From assembly GCA_026874595.1 (NCBI GenBank), contig CM049317.1:16663382-16727381 (forward strand): DNA of 64,000 nucleotides, in the 5' to 3' direction. The notes below the pieces were generated by a model. It ran no database searches and had not been told where the DNA came from. It saw only the letters and a program-made list of their open reading frames with translations. The DNA comes from Sipunculus nudus (Eukaryota; Annelida; Sipuncula; Golfingiida; Sipunculidae). The position numbers and the translations under genes are program-made. Each line of letters opens with the position of its first letter. Position 1 is the stretch's first letter. This document shows, in pieces, positions 1 through 12,325 of the stretch.

Positions 1-614
1 TGCGTCTGTTGAATGTCCTGCAATTTGGATAGATACATCGCGTACCTTCTTTGATGTGTTTTGTTCTTCAAGCAAATCATAACATATAATTCCTTCTTCC
101 TGTCTCCCCTGATATATTTGGATGAGGTCACGACTCCTAATTTGCCAGCCTCTAGCGCATGCGCTCCAAGGTGACCAGGCTCCCCATTTGGGTGAATAAT
201 GATCTGTAATAAAACTTCCTCCCTAAAGAACCCAGATAATCAGATATAAGTTCGGCGAATATCTTGAATAAATGTCTTGCTTTAAGATAAATGTTAATCA
301 TTTAAACTCTATTTACGGCCAGAGAGTTGTATTCCTTGATTAAATCCATCTAGTGATACATAGGAGGCCACATAATCAACCTTCTAAAAGAATACCTTGA
401 AAAGGGACGCTTTATTTTAACTCTGTTTCATTGAATTATGCGTTACTCTTAGAGAATCTAAGAAAAATAAACATCTATTTCATGCCCAAAATATAGTAAC
501 CTAACCCTCTTCAAGCATAGGGAACTCAGTTGCTCCTAAAATTCCATAAACAAGGAGGGCAGGCAATGCAACCAACAGCATAAAGACATTTAGTCCGCTA
601 TGTATTTTACTCAT
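1..614 (-). CDS. Secreted protein with TSP1-like motif, 5' exons (partial)
   Basis: Two minus-strand exons join in phase. Exon 1 (614 down to 506) starts with ATG and encodes 36 residues: a short N-terminus, then a hydrophobic stretch VFMLLVALPALLVYGIL typical of a signal peptide. It ends on one base before a GTTAGG donor, an allowed but weak site. A 302-bp intron follows. Exon 2 begins after a TTATTACAG acceptor at 203 and stays open to position 1. The junction gives Asp and then WGAWSPWSACARGWQ followed by IRSRD, which resembles a thrombospondin type-1 repeat (WxxWxxC, then an RxR layer), although the usual CSxxCG spacing is shortened. Downstream residues (GIICYDLLEEQ) remain open past a possible GTACGC donor at position 45. 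Such proteins are secreted or extracellular adhesion factors. The gene continues left of the window. The exon structure is seen directly; the TSP1 assignment is an inference from the motif. Confidence 0.55.
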
Positions 615-1985
615 CGATATGCAAATGTCCTTTCTTCTTTTCTACGTCTAGTAGGAATGCGTATTCTAAAAAATAAACATAAGACTACTGTCACGCTGGG
701 AGTTTTACCTTTTTCAGCAATTCATTTCTCAAGTGGAATAAATCATATATTATTTGGAGCAGTTTTCAGTTGATGATACATTTGTTGTTAAATATGTTGT
801 TGAAAGTAAATATGTAGTTGTTTTTTTTCTTTCCTAATATGAGAAGGAGAAAGGTATGCATTACTGTGTGCGATACAGACCTTAAAAAGACAGGGAGTTC
901 TAGTTCTGTCAGTGCTTCCACACAGCAAAATGTTTGCATGGAAACTGCCACCCTAAGTGTTCTATTAGAAGTGAGAGTAAAAACATTCCAATTAGTATAT
1001 AATTACCTGATATAAATCATTAGTTTTGTGCACCATATATATATATAGATTAATTAACCAATTTCCGATTAAGTGTCTGTTTTTCAAGGACGGGTATTAA
1101 ATTATTTATTTTTGAATATTACCCTTAACCATTCGATCAGTCATACCAGGGCCTGTAACGGAAACTGTCAAACTATTGTTTGTTCTTTCCGCATGCAATA
1201 TCTTCCAATTAACTTCTATTTGTTGGCTAGACTTTACAACAAGACAAATTAATTTGAGTGGCAAAATACCTTTGTTTAATTGTTGTTTAGGAACATGAGC
1301 AGATTTTAAGCAGGGGAGTTAATTTATATAGCATTGTATTGGTTCGTACATTTTTTCGTAGCAATCATTTCAGAAATTAATGTCTTTATTAATTTAACAA
1401 ATTATGAATTTCTATAAATTCAATAAAGAGAGTCAGTCGATAATTAAACTCAGTAATTGTTGCCTATCTAAAATCAATTGTTTTTGGTATGCGAAAATTA
1501 CTGTCTGGCCCTCATGATATAAAAAAATGTTCTTCTGTTGTTTATTAATTGCTTTTGCTAAACAAATGTATAGAAAAACAAGACTGAGGACCACGTGTGG
1601 TTATTATGATTTATTTTCAATTAAGATGCTGGCATTTTACAATGAATCTAAAACATGCGAAAACATTTCTTACCATTATATTCATATCCATATCGCACAC
1701 TAAGAGTGTATGAGCATGTACGTCAAGGTCACTTGCAAAATGTATTGTCACAGACACCGAACCGTTCCATGACCTCTTTAATTCTGCTGTCCCGAAATTT
1801 TATTTGTAAATACAACACCAGGTTAAACAAACTCGTAAACAATAAACATGAAACTTTAAGTAGTTTTTGCACAATTAACATATTATCATGATTGCATGCT
1901 CGTATGATTTTTTATCAGGAATATAAAAATGAGGACAATAAATGTCCTCACTGTGTTGAACGATTGGTAGTGGTTTTTGTTTTAG

Positions 1986-2044
1986 ATCAGCAGCTTCACA
2001 AAGCAGAAACACCCTGGAAGTCCAGGGGAAATCTCGATAACTAA
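1986..2044 (+). CDS. Possible orphan terminal exon
   Basis: A strong acceptor (GTTTTTGTTTTAG) ends at 1985. In the register that needs one base from an upstream exon the sequence reads QQLHKAETPWKSRGNLDN and then TAA at 2042-2044. The residue mix is protein-like, not AT-biased filler. No upstream exon with a matching phase was found, and no family is recognised. It may be chance. Confidence 0.18.
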
Positions 2045-3365
2045 GTATCTCATATTCATATTGGCTTCATGACTGGCTTGACTATTATGACATTCGCCCT
2101 TTATAATAATACAAAACTTGCTTAATTATCTAAACTTTCAAAATTTATTATGATCTGCATTACCATGTTTCACACCTTGTCAAGGAAACCTTGTCCTAGT
2201 GAATAGTCAGGCCTCATTAGCCTACTTTAAACCTACACTGGTGAAGGTCATCGATTCTGAATGACAGTAATACACGATACGTTTTCCCGCAAATTACGGC
2301 ATTACTCTTTAACGCAACGTGTATAAAAATGAAACTGTTACAGGAAGCAGTACAAAAATGTAAGTATTGTGCCTTGTTTAACTGTGTTAGCTGGTTAAAG
2401 GACACAAACATTTAATCCTATATTATCACATACTTAAAATCTGTTTAAGGCTTATAACCCCTTAGGAAATATGCTTATAAATAGCAAATGCATGCATATT
2501 CAATAGAATTATATCCCATATAAGGGAATCATAAGCATTACTCTTCTGGTATGTTTTTCCATCACATAATACAGACATAACAAAATTGTATTTAATAGTT
2601 TAGTTTCGGATGTAGCAAAATATTTTAAATATATCATAGTTATGAATGTGTGGAACATCGATCTACCATGTATCTTTATATATTTAAAATAAGCACATGA
2701 AAAACTGTACCACATTTTATACAACAGTTGTTTATACCAGCAATGTCTATTGGGAAATGTGCGATATATTTGTAATTTGGCTGCCTCCTGCTTATTCATT
2801 AAGAGTACCCAGGAAATTGTTTTAGTTCCGATGGTATTGCCACTTGCACCAGAATGCCAGCATTCTCTATACAAATTCCTGCATGTTTTGTTTTTGCCTA
2901 AAACAAACAAACATTCAGTTACAAGTTTTAAATTGGATTCTGTTCTGAATTCTAGAGGTTTTTACTTTTCCATTTAGCCCAGAATTGTCAGAGATGGTTG
3001 CTTTGTTTCATGTTAGATGATATTTTGATATGATATAAAACTCTCACTTATTTAAAGAATAAAGAAACATTTCAATATGTATTGGATAAAGATAAACCGT
3101 ATATATTTTTTGTAATACATAAGCAGCATCAGGCTCCAGGTTTTTTGGGTATAAAGGTGTTTATTTTCATAACTGTAAGTACCTGTTTTCCATAAAGACA
3201 ATGAAAATATGGAAATATTGAAGTTTCTTTTTAATTATATGCAACATAAATGCTACATCGCCGATCATTAATGTAATATAAATTTGTAGTATTATGATTG
3301 TCCAAACCCCTTATATTTTAGACAAGTTGCCCATATCATGTATGTAAGTTGCTTGTTAGTCATGT

Positions 3366-3540
3366 TATAATTGGTTGCGGGAGATGTCCATGGTGAAACT
3401 GACAATAAATATCCGGGTTTAATCCCCGGGGTGGCTATGAGGGTGGGTTGTATCAGCCCGTCCCCGGTCGGTGGTCTTCTTCGCTTTCTTAGGTTTCTCC
3501 ACATTTAGACACTACCAAACGCCAAGACCGGAGCCATGGG
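3366..3540. repeat. Possible SINE-like or dispersed repeat
   Basis: A GC-richer block in AT-rich surroundings. The plus strand contains GGGTTTAATCCCC, which resembles a tRNA T-arm / Pol III B box, but no convincing A box is visible. The 70-codon minus-strand frame across it is rich in Arg and Pro and is not recognisable as a protein. A repeat is more likely than a gene. Confidence 0.25.
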
Positions 3541-3683
3541 GAGTGCCTATATCAGTTATAATAATTATATGTATTATCAATGTAAAATAAATATGTTAAA
3601 AAATAACATGAAGCTCACAATAAAAGAAGCGAACACCAAATATCTGGAGTCGCCTACTAAATATATTTTTTTTTTACTTTTAA

Positions 3684-3686
<3 letters not shown>

Positions 3687-3724
<38 letters not shown>
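3687..3724. repeat. (TA)n microsatellite
   Basis: An uninterrupted AT dinucleotide run of about 38 bp. The Tyr-Ile frames on both strands are translations of this repeat and are not genes. Confidence 0.95.
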
Positions 3725-3726
<2 letters not shown>

Positions 3727-4078
3727 CAAACATTATACATGATACACAATACAGAGACAATACAAACCATAATGTGTGTACATAACACAAAGCACCGGTA
3801 GAAACAGCCTTTACATTGTAACAACATTTTTACATAATTCAAGACATCAGTAGTTCTTTTGTTTTCATTACTCTTGAAATACAGTTCCATGAAACACCAA
3901 GTAATTTAATTTAACAGAAATGTAACTATCACAAAAGTGAGCAAATGGTTTTATAACGAAATATTGAAAGATATTGTAATATTTTCAAAATACATTAAAT
4001 TTCATTTTTACTTAATAAACTTGATATGTGAACAGGTCCCTTTAATATAAGTTAGGAATTTTAAAAAAAATCTTACAG

Positions 4079-4688
4079 TTATCATGCTTGCGTCCGACTG
4101 GACAAATTACAAGCCATTTAAAGGTATGAGTTTCTTTGGGTCTACCTTGTGAATGTCTGATGAATCACACATGTTTAAACTTATAGTTGCAAAAATCGTT
4201 ATTATGTTTTTGCAGCTGTCTTTCAAAGTGAATTAACATTAAAACATAAACAAATACTGCGGTATAGAGATTAATGAGAACACAAACGAAATTAATCAAT
4301 AAGCAATTACAAACCCAATAGTTTCAAAACAACAACGTAACAGCATGAATATTCAAAAATGAATGCGTCGGCCTTTAACACACTAAGCCTTCATAAGACG
4401 TATAAATCAGTAAGAAACATGGGCTATGCAATAAGAGTTCCAGTTTGCGCTATAGATTTCCAGTAGCTGCAACGAAACATCTGTTATCTACAGGGGTATC
4501 AAATATGCCCTGATTTGCAGCGTCATGATCTTTTTTTTTGGTTTGGAAACGAGGCCACTCCTTCAGGCGGTTAACATAAAAACATTACAAACATACATGT
4601 AGTTCTGATGTGTTAATTTAATATCTTTTTTTACCACAGTGATGTTCGGTACACCAAGATCGACCCTACAAAAGAACGATGGAAGTAA
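4079..4688 (+). CDS. Two possible orphan exons of an unrecognised gene
   Basis: At 4079-4123 a TCTTACAG acceptor and a GTATGAG donor enclose 45 nt that read IMLASDWTNYKPFK in one register. At 4640-4688 a TTTTTTACCACAG acceptor precedes DVRYTKIDPTKERWK and TAA. Both peptides have protein-like composition, but the phases do not join directly (the first ends on one base, the second needs two), so an intervening exon would be required. No family is recognised. Confidence 0.2.
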
Positions 4689-4990
4689 ACTTTTATTATC
4701 ATCCTTTCAGTTAATTCTATCGCACCTGTTTCAAATGGCTGCGTGGTGGACTGGTGGAAGGGTGATTAGCGAATATCATCACATTATTCACAACCGTGGG
4801 CAGAGTGGTTGTGTTACAGGCATGCATAAAAATACACATAAATACGTAACTGACGTGTAACAACCACTCACATAATTGGCACCCAAGGGCATTTTAACAT
4901 TCTTACGGGCACACAGAAAATCTACACCCGGAATATATAAACTAATAACCCATAAGGAAGAAAATTATTTGATTAATTCAAGATGTAGAG

Positions 4991-5262
4991 CACCACATTA
5001 CGACACTTCAACGGCTTCAAAACAGAGCCTTAAGGACGGCCTTGAGACTTGAGATTTGAGAACCCGAGTATCTGTGCTTCACGAGAAGGCAGAAATAGAA
5101 TATGTGAGAGATCACATTCTAAGGTTGAGCAAAGGCTATGTCGAAAAGGTGAAGCAAGAGAAGTTCTATAAAGAATTCAAAATGTGGCTCGACTGGCAAA
5201 AGATCAGCGGTAAGCGGAACCCCATTATCATCACCCCACTAGAGAAAGTGGGGGAGGGGTAG
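4991..5262 (+). pseudogene. LINE reverse transcriptase C-terminus, frameshifted
   Basis: One frame (4991-5056) reads HHITTLQRLQNRALRTALRL and stops at TGA 5057. A second frame, starting inside that stop region, continues with TRVSVLHEKAEIEYVRDHI and LRLSKGYVEKV to about 5262. This order (LQRLQNRALR, then a short gap, then a conserved LHEKA-type stretch) is what follows the thumb of Jockey/CR1-group LINE polymerases. Catalytic motifs lie upstream and are absent because the copy is 5'-truncated. The frame change marks it as dead. Confidence 0.6.
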
Positions 5263-5879
5263 AAAGGCTCCGGAGCTCTGCAGCGCCCGACTGCAAAAGT
5301 AAAATACGGGCCGTCCATCGGATGAGGACGTAAAATGGCGGTCCCGTGTCCAGAAGGGGACGGGCACGTAAAAGACGCCATACTGTTTTTCGATAGAAGA
5401 GTAGGCCAGCCTGTTACCGGCAGTATGGTACCAGGCCCTGTAGAGCCAGCCGTTTGGTGGATAAAAGTTGAGGGGATCCCGAAAGGATCAGGGACAAGGC
5501 TCCGAGACGTAAAAACCGGGGTTCGGTTAGGACCAGCAGGGACAAGGCTCAAACATGATGGCACAAGCACCAGTGAAGGCTCCCGAGAAGGCTCCGATCG
5601 AACGAAAACTGTACCTGGTCGAAAGGGACAAGGCTCAGGGCAGGACTTACGGTAGTCAAGGGGTAGGCCGATTACGCTCGGACATTACTGGCTGGTTGCT
5701 AGGCTCCCGGGAATAACTGGGGGATTTCCCCGGTGGTGGACGGTCAGCGAGGGCGGGCCGGACCTGGCTGGCTGGCGTGTCAGTTCTGGTGACCTCAGTG
5801 CAGAGAGGGGGGTACCCAAAGAGGCAAAACTGCGGCGTAAAAACCCTAGTTTTTGCCTGAGCGGTGTAACGGACATGGC
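5263..5879 (+). repeat. LINE 3' untranslated region
   Basis: GC-rich, with GGGACAAGGCTC at three places and no intron signals. The 106- and 134-codon frames here run on opposite strands of the same non-coding block and look incidental. It ends exactly at the target-site duplication. Confidence 0.5.
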
Positions 5880-6233
5880 ATTAATTCAAGATATATTATC
5901 AGCTAATTATAGTGGCACACTAATCAAATGTATCGAATCGGTTATAAAAATAACAAAGACCATATTATTTTATTTTATTTTTTTTTGGCTGTGCAAAGCC
6001 AATCCAGATGATGTGGCTGAGACTAAAATTTTTACATTAAAATGTTTGTAACGATGGATCCAACAAACGAAAACCGTGAATTTTAAATGAATAATAATGA
6101 ATTATTTCAAATCGACAAGAAATCGACAAGAAAATGACCCTTGATCTGACAAGCAAAAATGTTTCATCATGATTTTATCGTAGCATTGAGTACTTTTCTC
6201 AAAGTCCAATGTGATGTATTTTTTTTTTATCTG

Positions 6234-8920
6234 ATCGGGATAAGGATGTGATCGAAGAGAGGAGTCAGTTGTTATCGGACATGTACCTCCACAAGAACTG
6301 GCCGGACATTACGACCAGGTCTATCACCCAAAGGCTTACATCATGCCACCTTGAATGGGGGCTGCAGAAGGGGTGGGTAAGTCCAGCATTTAGGCTCATA
6401 CTATGCAAGAATTGACACCAATCAATGGTAAATCCCAATAAGGTAGTAATTTATTTTATCTTAACCAAGGACGACATTTCAAAGCCTAATTCCCCGTTTA
6501 ATCTGCTCCTGGAGCCCACTTTTGCAGAGTTTATGTTTAACTTTTTAAAACAAGTCGACCATAGTTCGAGCTCTTGCTGGAATTCAATTAAACAGTAAAA
6601 CCAAGATCAAGGCAAGTCAAGGCAATATGACGAAGGATGATTTAAAGTTTATGTGATTATGATTGTTTTTGACAAAGATGGTAAGGAGAAGGTGTTTTTA
6701 AGTTTTTATAGCCTTGACCTTCGGCCCATTTTTACCAGAATAAAGACATCATTGACATACACCATATGTGTAAGTAACAAAGTGATTCTTGTGAAACTAG
6801 CCTGCAGAATATTATCACTTTTTGTGACCACAAAACCAGCAAGCAATCAAAATTGAGGACTTCTGACCCACAGACAGGCTTATTGAAAACTGACAGGGTG
6901 GCAGTCAGGTTACTAGATCATTTCATAAAGAAGACGAAGATGAAGAAATTGAGACATAGTTTATGAAGATAAACCAATGCAGACAAAGTAATGAGGGAAA
7001 TAAGATTTCGACGTGTCTTGATTAACCTGACCTTGAACTTTGACCTGTTTAAAAGATACACTTACTGCGTCAGGGAATCGTTCGTGTATACCATATGTGA
7101 ATTCACAAATGATTCCTGCAAATTTGTTGCCGGTAGAATGCTGTGTCATACACAAGATTAAGAAAATAGCCGAGAAGAGAAAAGCTGAAAACAGAAAGAC
7201 ATACTGAGCTCATGGCACAAAGTTGACAACTATAAAGAAGACAAAGAGGAAGAAAACGAGCCAATGCTTCTGAAGAAAGGAACAATATTGACAATGATGA
7301 TAATTACATTTTGACGGTTTTCGCGGACCTATACTGACAGAAAAATAGGCTTCAAGGACTTTTGATTGTAAAATACCTAGGTAATTTATCGGCATGTGAT
7401 TAATATCAATTGAACAATTCTAACAATTTCCTTAGTGTAGCATTTTTATTATCATGTCAGTAAATTTAATATTGTAATATATTATTTGTTTTAATTCTAT
7501 GTAATTGGTTTTTTAATACATAGAGTCATTTGGTAGTAGAAGAGTTAGTGGCTCCAACACCTGAACCTTGTCATATGAAAAAAAAAACAACAACAATATG
7601 GTCCTTATTGGACGTGTTTGGCTTAGGTTTGTTTGCAATTTTGGCGGATCCCCTCATGTTATAAACGTGCATATTTACAACATGACGTTTTCGGTTTATT
7701 TTTATTAAAACTTCAAAAGATAATATCTATAAAATGCGCGCCAGGTATCGGAATATGTCTTTAACTGCACAAAGATTTCAGAAAGTATTAAATTGTTTGG
7801 AATATCATAACCTTCTGGTCCTATGTACGAGTGTTTAGTATTTATGAGGTTCAGAAGATATATTTTGTTGATTTATATACTTACGGATGACAGCATCCAT
7901 ACTTCGGTTATACGTAACAGAAGACCGAACCCGGGAAAATGCGTACTTCCTTTTCAGATGAGATGGTCAAAAGCTTTCAGAAGATATTACATTGGGTGAA
8001 AAGGGCTGATTTCTAGAGAGTGGACACAAAGATATACGACGAAATAGCCGTATAAGTAGCCAACCATACTGTTACGTTTAAAAACGACACTGTCCGAGAG
8101 GGCGAGTAAGTAATCCTTTATTATAATATTGTTTTTATCTTTTAAAGGTACATGACCAATTGTAATAAACGTGTCTATCTCACGGCATTACTTCATCTTG
8201 GCTGAATACAAACGTTTCTAGGCAAAACTATTTGTAAAATGGACTCTACATGAATCGCCAAGCCACCTGTTGTATACATTATTAAGGTATTGGGTGTGAG
8301 TAGACACAGTTTACATGTGACTGTTTACCGTTACAAGGTTGCGTGGTCAGAGGTCCGATCTCCGCAAGCACGAATATTCACAAATAAGTATAAGAGTAAG
8401 TAAAATGCATGAGGATGACTAGCGACAGGCCTAGTGATTATAGAGAAGGATTTATTCTTTTTTTTTAACTTGCAGTATCGGAGCTGTTTAAGGAGGATAA
8501 GCGTCTTTGTTGCTCGAAATCTTACTCTGACGCTCGGTTCTTGGGGTCCAAGCGTCCGACAGGATGTGCTTAATTTCAGGCTGTTCTATCAAAGTTGGCT
8601 CTTCTGTCAGTCGGTGCCCGTTGCCAACTACATGTAATTCAGAAACCAGTAAATCGTGTAAATAATGTACTGATAATAAATCCTTGGATTACACCTTGAT
8701 CAAATAATCATAAGAAAATGACATAAAATGAAAATATTCCTATGTTACACAACTCGTCAAAGTGTGACACAGATCACCTGCCATTGGGACGTTCAAAAAT
8801 TCTTGTGTGACGCGCCAAAAATTCAGCCTTAATTATTTCGATTTTATGTTTTTTAGAACACTGTTGGTATGGAAGAAGGTATGGCAAACCGAGGTATTAC
8901 AGTGATGGAACTCTGATGAA
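6234..8920 (+). pseudogene. SnoaL/DUF4440-like secreted protein, decayed copy A
   Basis: Exons 2-4 align with the intact copy at 23413-26113. The exon 2 remnant (6234-6376) keeps SDMYL and YHPKAYIMPP and a good GTAAGT donor, but has a 1-nt deletion after the KN codons, an in-frame TGA at 6352-6354, and no AG acceptor. The exon 3 remnant (7958-8105) is exactly 148 nt, like the intact exon, with TTTTCAG and GTAAGT intact, but has stops at 8014-8016 and 8053-8055. The exon 4 remnant (8857-about 8920) reads LLVWKKVWQTEVLQ, a stop at 8903-8905, then WNS. No signal-peptide exon was found upstream. Perfect retention of exon lengths and splice sites with several stops indicates decay in place of a once-spliced gene rather than a processed copy. 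Confidence 0.8.
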
Positions 8921-9601
8921 ACAGTTGAAGCAAGAAAGAGATTTCCTGTTTACAAATCAATAAATAACATACCATGCAAACTTTAAGCTTACAAGAAAGA
9001 CAAAGGCTTTAAATGGGGACTGTCTGAGTGCTGGTAAAGATTATGAGATGTTAGAATACTCTGTGCAAAAGCATTTCATCCACCTATCTGGTCCATATTC
9101 CTAGCTTCATAGGTGCATAAGTTATTTTTAGATTCGTTGCTCTTCCTTGATATCGTTAATGGGTCGGGATCATGTGCCGAATAATCACCAACATCTAAAC
9201 GTTTCTTCATTGGCCAATCCAAACAAACACATAATTGCACACAAACACACGCATACAAACATACGAACGGAGTTGAACACATACTCTCCTGGCGGAGGAA
9301 ATATATATCAGGTGCAAATATAATACTCGGACTTAAGGTCCACTATGGAAAAAGCAACCGAACTGGAAAGCAATCGATGACAGAGAGGAATACTTTCCTG
9401 TGATCAAATGTGACCACTGCTTCAAAGGGAGTGTTGGGTTCTTGATGCAACTTCCATATTGGAATGGGCGTACAGACAGACAATTTTAAAATATTCAGAC
9501 GCAATCTATGTTGTGGACCTGATGTAAGATATCACAATTTTTCATTGAAACAACTCACAGGATATGTTATGTAATAACTGCACGCGACGATTTTATTATA
9601 T

Positions 9602-9718
9602 GTGTATATATACAAATATTACTATAATATATCAGATTATATAATTATATATAGTATATGTATAATTGTATATTTAATTATATAAAATGTATAATATGAT
9701 ATATTTGTATATATACAA
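9602..9718. repeat. AT-rich foldback
   Basis: GTATATATACAAATAT near 9603 is mirrored by ATATTTGTATATATAC near 9702, giving 16-bp inverted arms around about 85 bp of AT-rich DNA. No terminal features of a known element are visible. Confidence 0.5.
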
Positions 9719-10368
9719 ACAAAAATTCCTGAGGAACTTCTTTGTTCCTGAACTGCCCACTTTTTGTAGTCTGATATATTCTTGGCTGCGGTTCCAAAAC
9801 AGGGGTCTCCCGCAGTTACATTACTTAGACTTCAATTTAAATCCAGCTATTCACCTACCTTTCTGTATAATTTATTCGATTTGTTGCTTCATTAATACAT
9901 AAGGAAGTAATAAATGGCTGTAATTCCCATTATAACGGTTAAAAAAACCCTAAGTGACTGATGCATGAGCTTGTTTATCTACGAGTCATTAACAAACATG
10001 ATGCATGCACCCCTGTTGATAAACGAAAATAAAAAAATCAAATTAGGTTAGGTTTGGAAGCTGACAGGTCACCAGTTGCGAAACGCCCTTTCAAAAACTC
10101 TGGTTCGTCTGACTTACCGCCCGATGCCCTTGTTGAATGTGTTTAGAGCATTTTCGATATGAACATTTATGATGTAAAAAACATGTGGCAGGAGGGCCGG
10201 GAGGGGGGGGGGTCCAGGATTTAGGAATGATCAATTCCAGGAGGACTAATGACAAAACCTTCAGAAAAGGTCCACAGGTACGGAAAAGGAAGATGGGTCA
10301 AGGCTGTTAAAATTGTTTGAAACACTTGGATGGTCTGAAAAAAAGGTTAAGGCAACTGAAAGGGGAGC

Positions 10369-10386
10369 GGGGGGGGGGGGGGGGGC
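10369..10386. repeat. Poly(G) tract
   Basis: A long uninterrupted G run; a second, shorter one lies near 10203. Such runs can form G-quadruplexes and are error-prone in sequencing. Confidence 0.8.
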
Positions 10387-11565
10387 TTGACCACTTGAAC
10401 CCCCTCTGGATCTTTGCGGTATATCGTGATTATTTTCATTTTTTTTAAATATCTTTGGCAATAGACGTCAGACAATGGAATAGGCCCCTTTAACATATAT
10501 TAAGTTGGAGTGTCAGACAAATAGATGGATATATGTCAAACTAGTTTTATTGTGAAAATCCCTCTAAACACATAATACATAAATAGTTTTAATACATAAC
10601 ATAAATTTGATATAAAAATGGTACCCTCACACACAGTTACGTTGTGGTGATTGAATTAGCATTCAGATGAGTTTGGAACCAGCTGGTATTCGGATTAATA
10701 TTAATGAAATCACGAACTGTCACGCTTTGAAAATGGGAAAACATTATGGTGGTATAAAACTGGTTCTGTCACGTTATAATTATACTTCTGGTGGTTACTT
10801 TATGCACAGGTTGTATGTTTAGGTAAACACTTTTTGTTAAGCGTGGGCGATGTTAACTGTCTGCGATATTTTGTTTCCTTTTTTCTGCATTTGGATTTTT
10901 AAAAATTTCCGAGAGTAATTCTGAGAAGCCAGATCTTATAAAATTATTGAAGACTAATCAACAACTCCAATACAATTCAATTATACGGTTAAAAAAAGAT
11001 CAGGTTCCATATACACTTAATCTCTCCTTTTACATAATGAATTGATCTTTGGTAAACCTACATCTAAACTTTGATGAGTCCATTTCTAACATTAAGTTTA
11101 TTTTACTTAAAAATTAAAATTATTGATTTACAGATGAGGCTTTTCAGTCATATGCTCAGGCGCAGGGCTAGGATATATTGGGCTTAATAACAAAGCCCTA
11201 TATTAATGACGGATTTAAGCAAGTGTGACATAACATTTAGCCAGTCACGGACCCACTCCCATGGTCAGTAAATGTAAACAACGTATGACACTTGGACCAG
11301 TGGCCCTTTTTCCTATATCGGCATGCAGTAATAATGGTAAATCCAGGTATTCATCCGGGTAATTATTCTGCATAATGAAATGACCAGAACAGATATCACT
11401 GCACTATCACCTTGCATGTACATATTCAACAATTCTATAAACAGTTGTATCACGTAAACTTTCCAAGAAAGAACGTGTATATGAGTTTTTCTTTATATTT
11501 ACAATACCGCGTGACGAATATTACCCCGCAGAATATAAACATGTTTGGCAATATACAAAATATAA

Positions 11566-11810
11566 CAGGTTTCTGTGCCTCAGGGGTAGAGCGGATCGAC
11601 TCAGAGCCGGGAGATCGTGAGTTCTAATCTTAGAAGAGGCTGTCAGATTTTTCATGGTCGGCCCCCGCCCTGGGTGGGCGCTCTGCAAGCTTAATGTGGA
11701 GGCCGTGTTCCACTCAAAAACCAGTGGTATGACCCAGCAATGTGGACAATTGCACAGTAAAGTCCCGCAGGTGCATACTCACCAGGCCTGGTTAACACAA
11801 GAATATTAAA
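11566..11810 (+). mobile_element. tRNA-derived SINE, copy 1
   Basis: The head contains a B-box-like GATCGTGAGTTCTAATC preceded by an A-box-like GGGTAGAGCGG. The body (GGTCGGCCCC, GTGGGCGCTCTGCA, GGCCGTG, GGTGGTATGACCC-like, CCAGGCCTGGTTAACAC) matches the SINEs at 14750 and 26262 in order. It ends near the GGTTAACAC block, so it is shorter than the other two copies. Confidence 0.7.
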
Positions 11811-12142
11811 TGAGAAGAAGCTGACCTGTCACGTAGTGCGATAAGGGACGCATACTTAGAGTTAAGCTATCATTTAAAAATAGAGGCGGTTACCTCCAAT
11901 AATATTACCAATGAACTGCGTCTGGTACGGAAACAAAGCTACTGCTTCTGATGAGATCAGGTTCACACATTGTCCTTATAACCTTTCCCCTTTTCTTTTT
12001 TTGTTTGCAAAGCAGAAACAGACACTCCTTTACATGGATACGGTCATATTACTAGTTATGAAAGCAAACGATAAATGGACTCATTAAGAAGAATGCCGAG
12101 AGGGATAGAAAACTGTTTTGTATAACTGTTTGTATAATAAAG

Positions 12143-12325
12143 TATAGAGGCTCCATAATGCGTTATTTTTTTTATAATTCTATACTGAGGCTGCATACTG
12201 CATTACTAAACTGAGGCTCTGTAGTACGTTCCCTCAGTATAATTCATTATCGAGGCTCCGTATTGCGTTCTCTTTGTATAATTCATTATCGAGTCTCCGT
12301 ATTGCGTTCTCTTTGTATTATTAGA
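12143..12325 (+). repeat. Short degenerate tandem repeat in intron 1 of copy B
   Basis: About five degenerate units of roughly 39 bp built on GAGGCTCCGTATTGCGTTCT and TTTGTATAATTCATTATC. The same repeat occupies intron 1 of the intact copy at 23681-23910, so it predates the duplication. Confidence 0.75.

Larger units (their letters stand above)
615..3686. other. AT-rich intergenic DNA, no firm gene
   Basis: Largely AT-rich sequence with no open frame that I can defend as a gene. Two spots look slightly exon-like on the plus strand. At about 843-953 a pyrimidine-rich acceptor precedes a frame that is open in two registers. At 1986-2044 GTTTTTGTTTTAG precedes a frame reading QQLHKAETPWKSRGNLDN and a stop, which could be a terminal exon. 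Neither can be tied to a partner exon. Confidence 0.4.
4972..5892 (+). mobile_element. 5'-truncated LINE insertion with 13-bp target-site duplication
   Basis: The 13-mer ATTAATTCAAGAT occurs at 4972-4984 and again at 5880-5892, bracketing an 895-bp insert (4985-5879) that is much more GC-rich than its flanks. The left part encodes the C-terminal tail of a non-LTR retrotransposon polymerase; the right part is non-coding, with three copies of GGGACAAGGCTC, as expected of a LINE 3' UTR. There is no poly(A) tail; the 3' end is GGTGTAACGGACATGGC. The structure fits target-primed reverse transcription with 5' truncation. Confidence 0.75.
8921..11565. other. Intergenic, repeats and low complexity only
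   Basis: No supportable gene. It holds an AT-rich foldback at 9602-9718, G-runs at about 10203 and 10369-10386, and generally AT-rich DNA. A segment near 10680-10800 (CTGTCACGCTTTG followed by a TTATAATT stretch) weakly resembles 22200-22330. Each lies about 1.2 kb upstream of exon 1 of copies B and C, suggesting that the duplicated unit extends this far. Confidence 0.4.

Noticed and set aside
5335-5655. 106-codon plus and 134-codon minus frames
   Set aside because: They lie inside the LINE 3' UTR, oppose one another, and end with the insertion.
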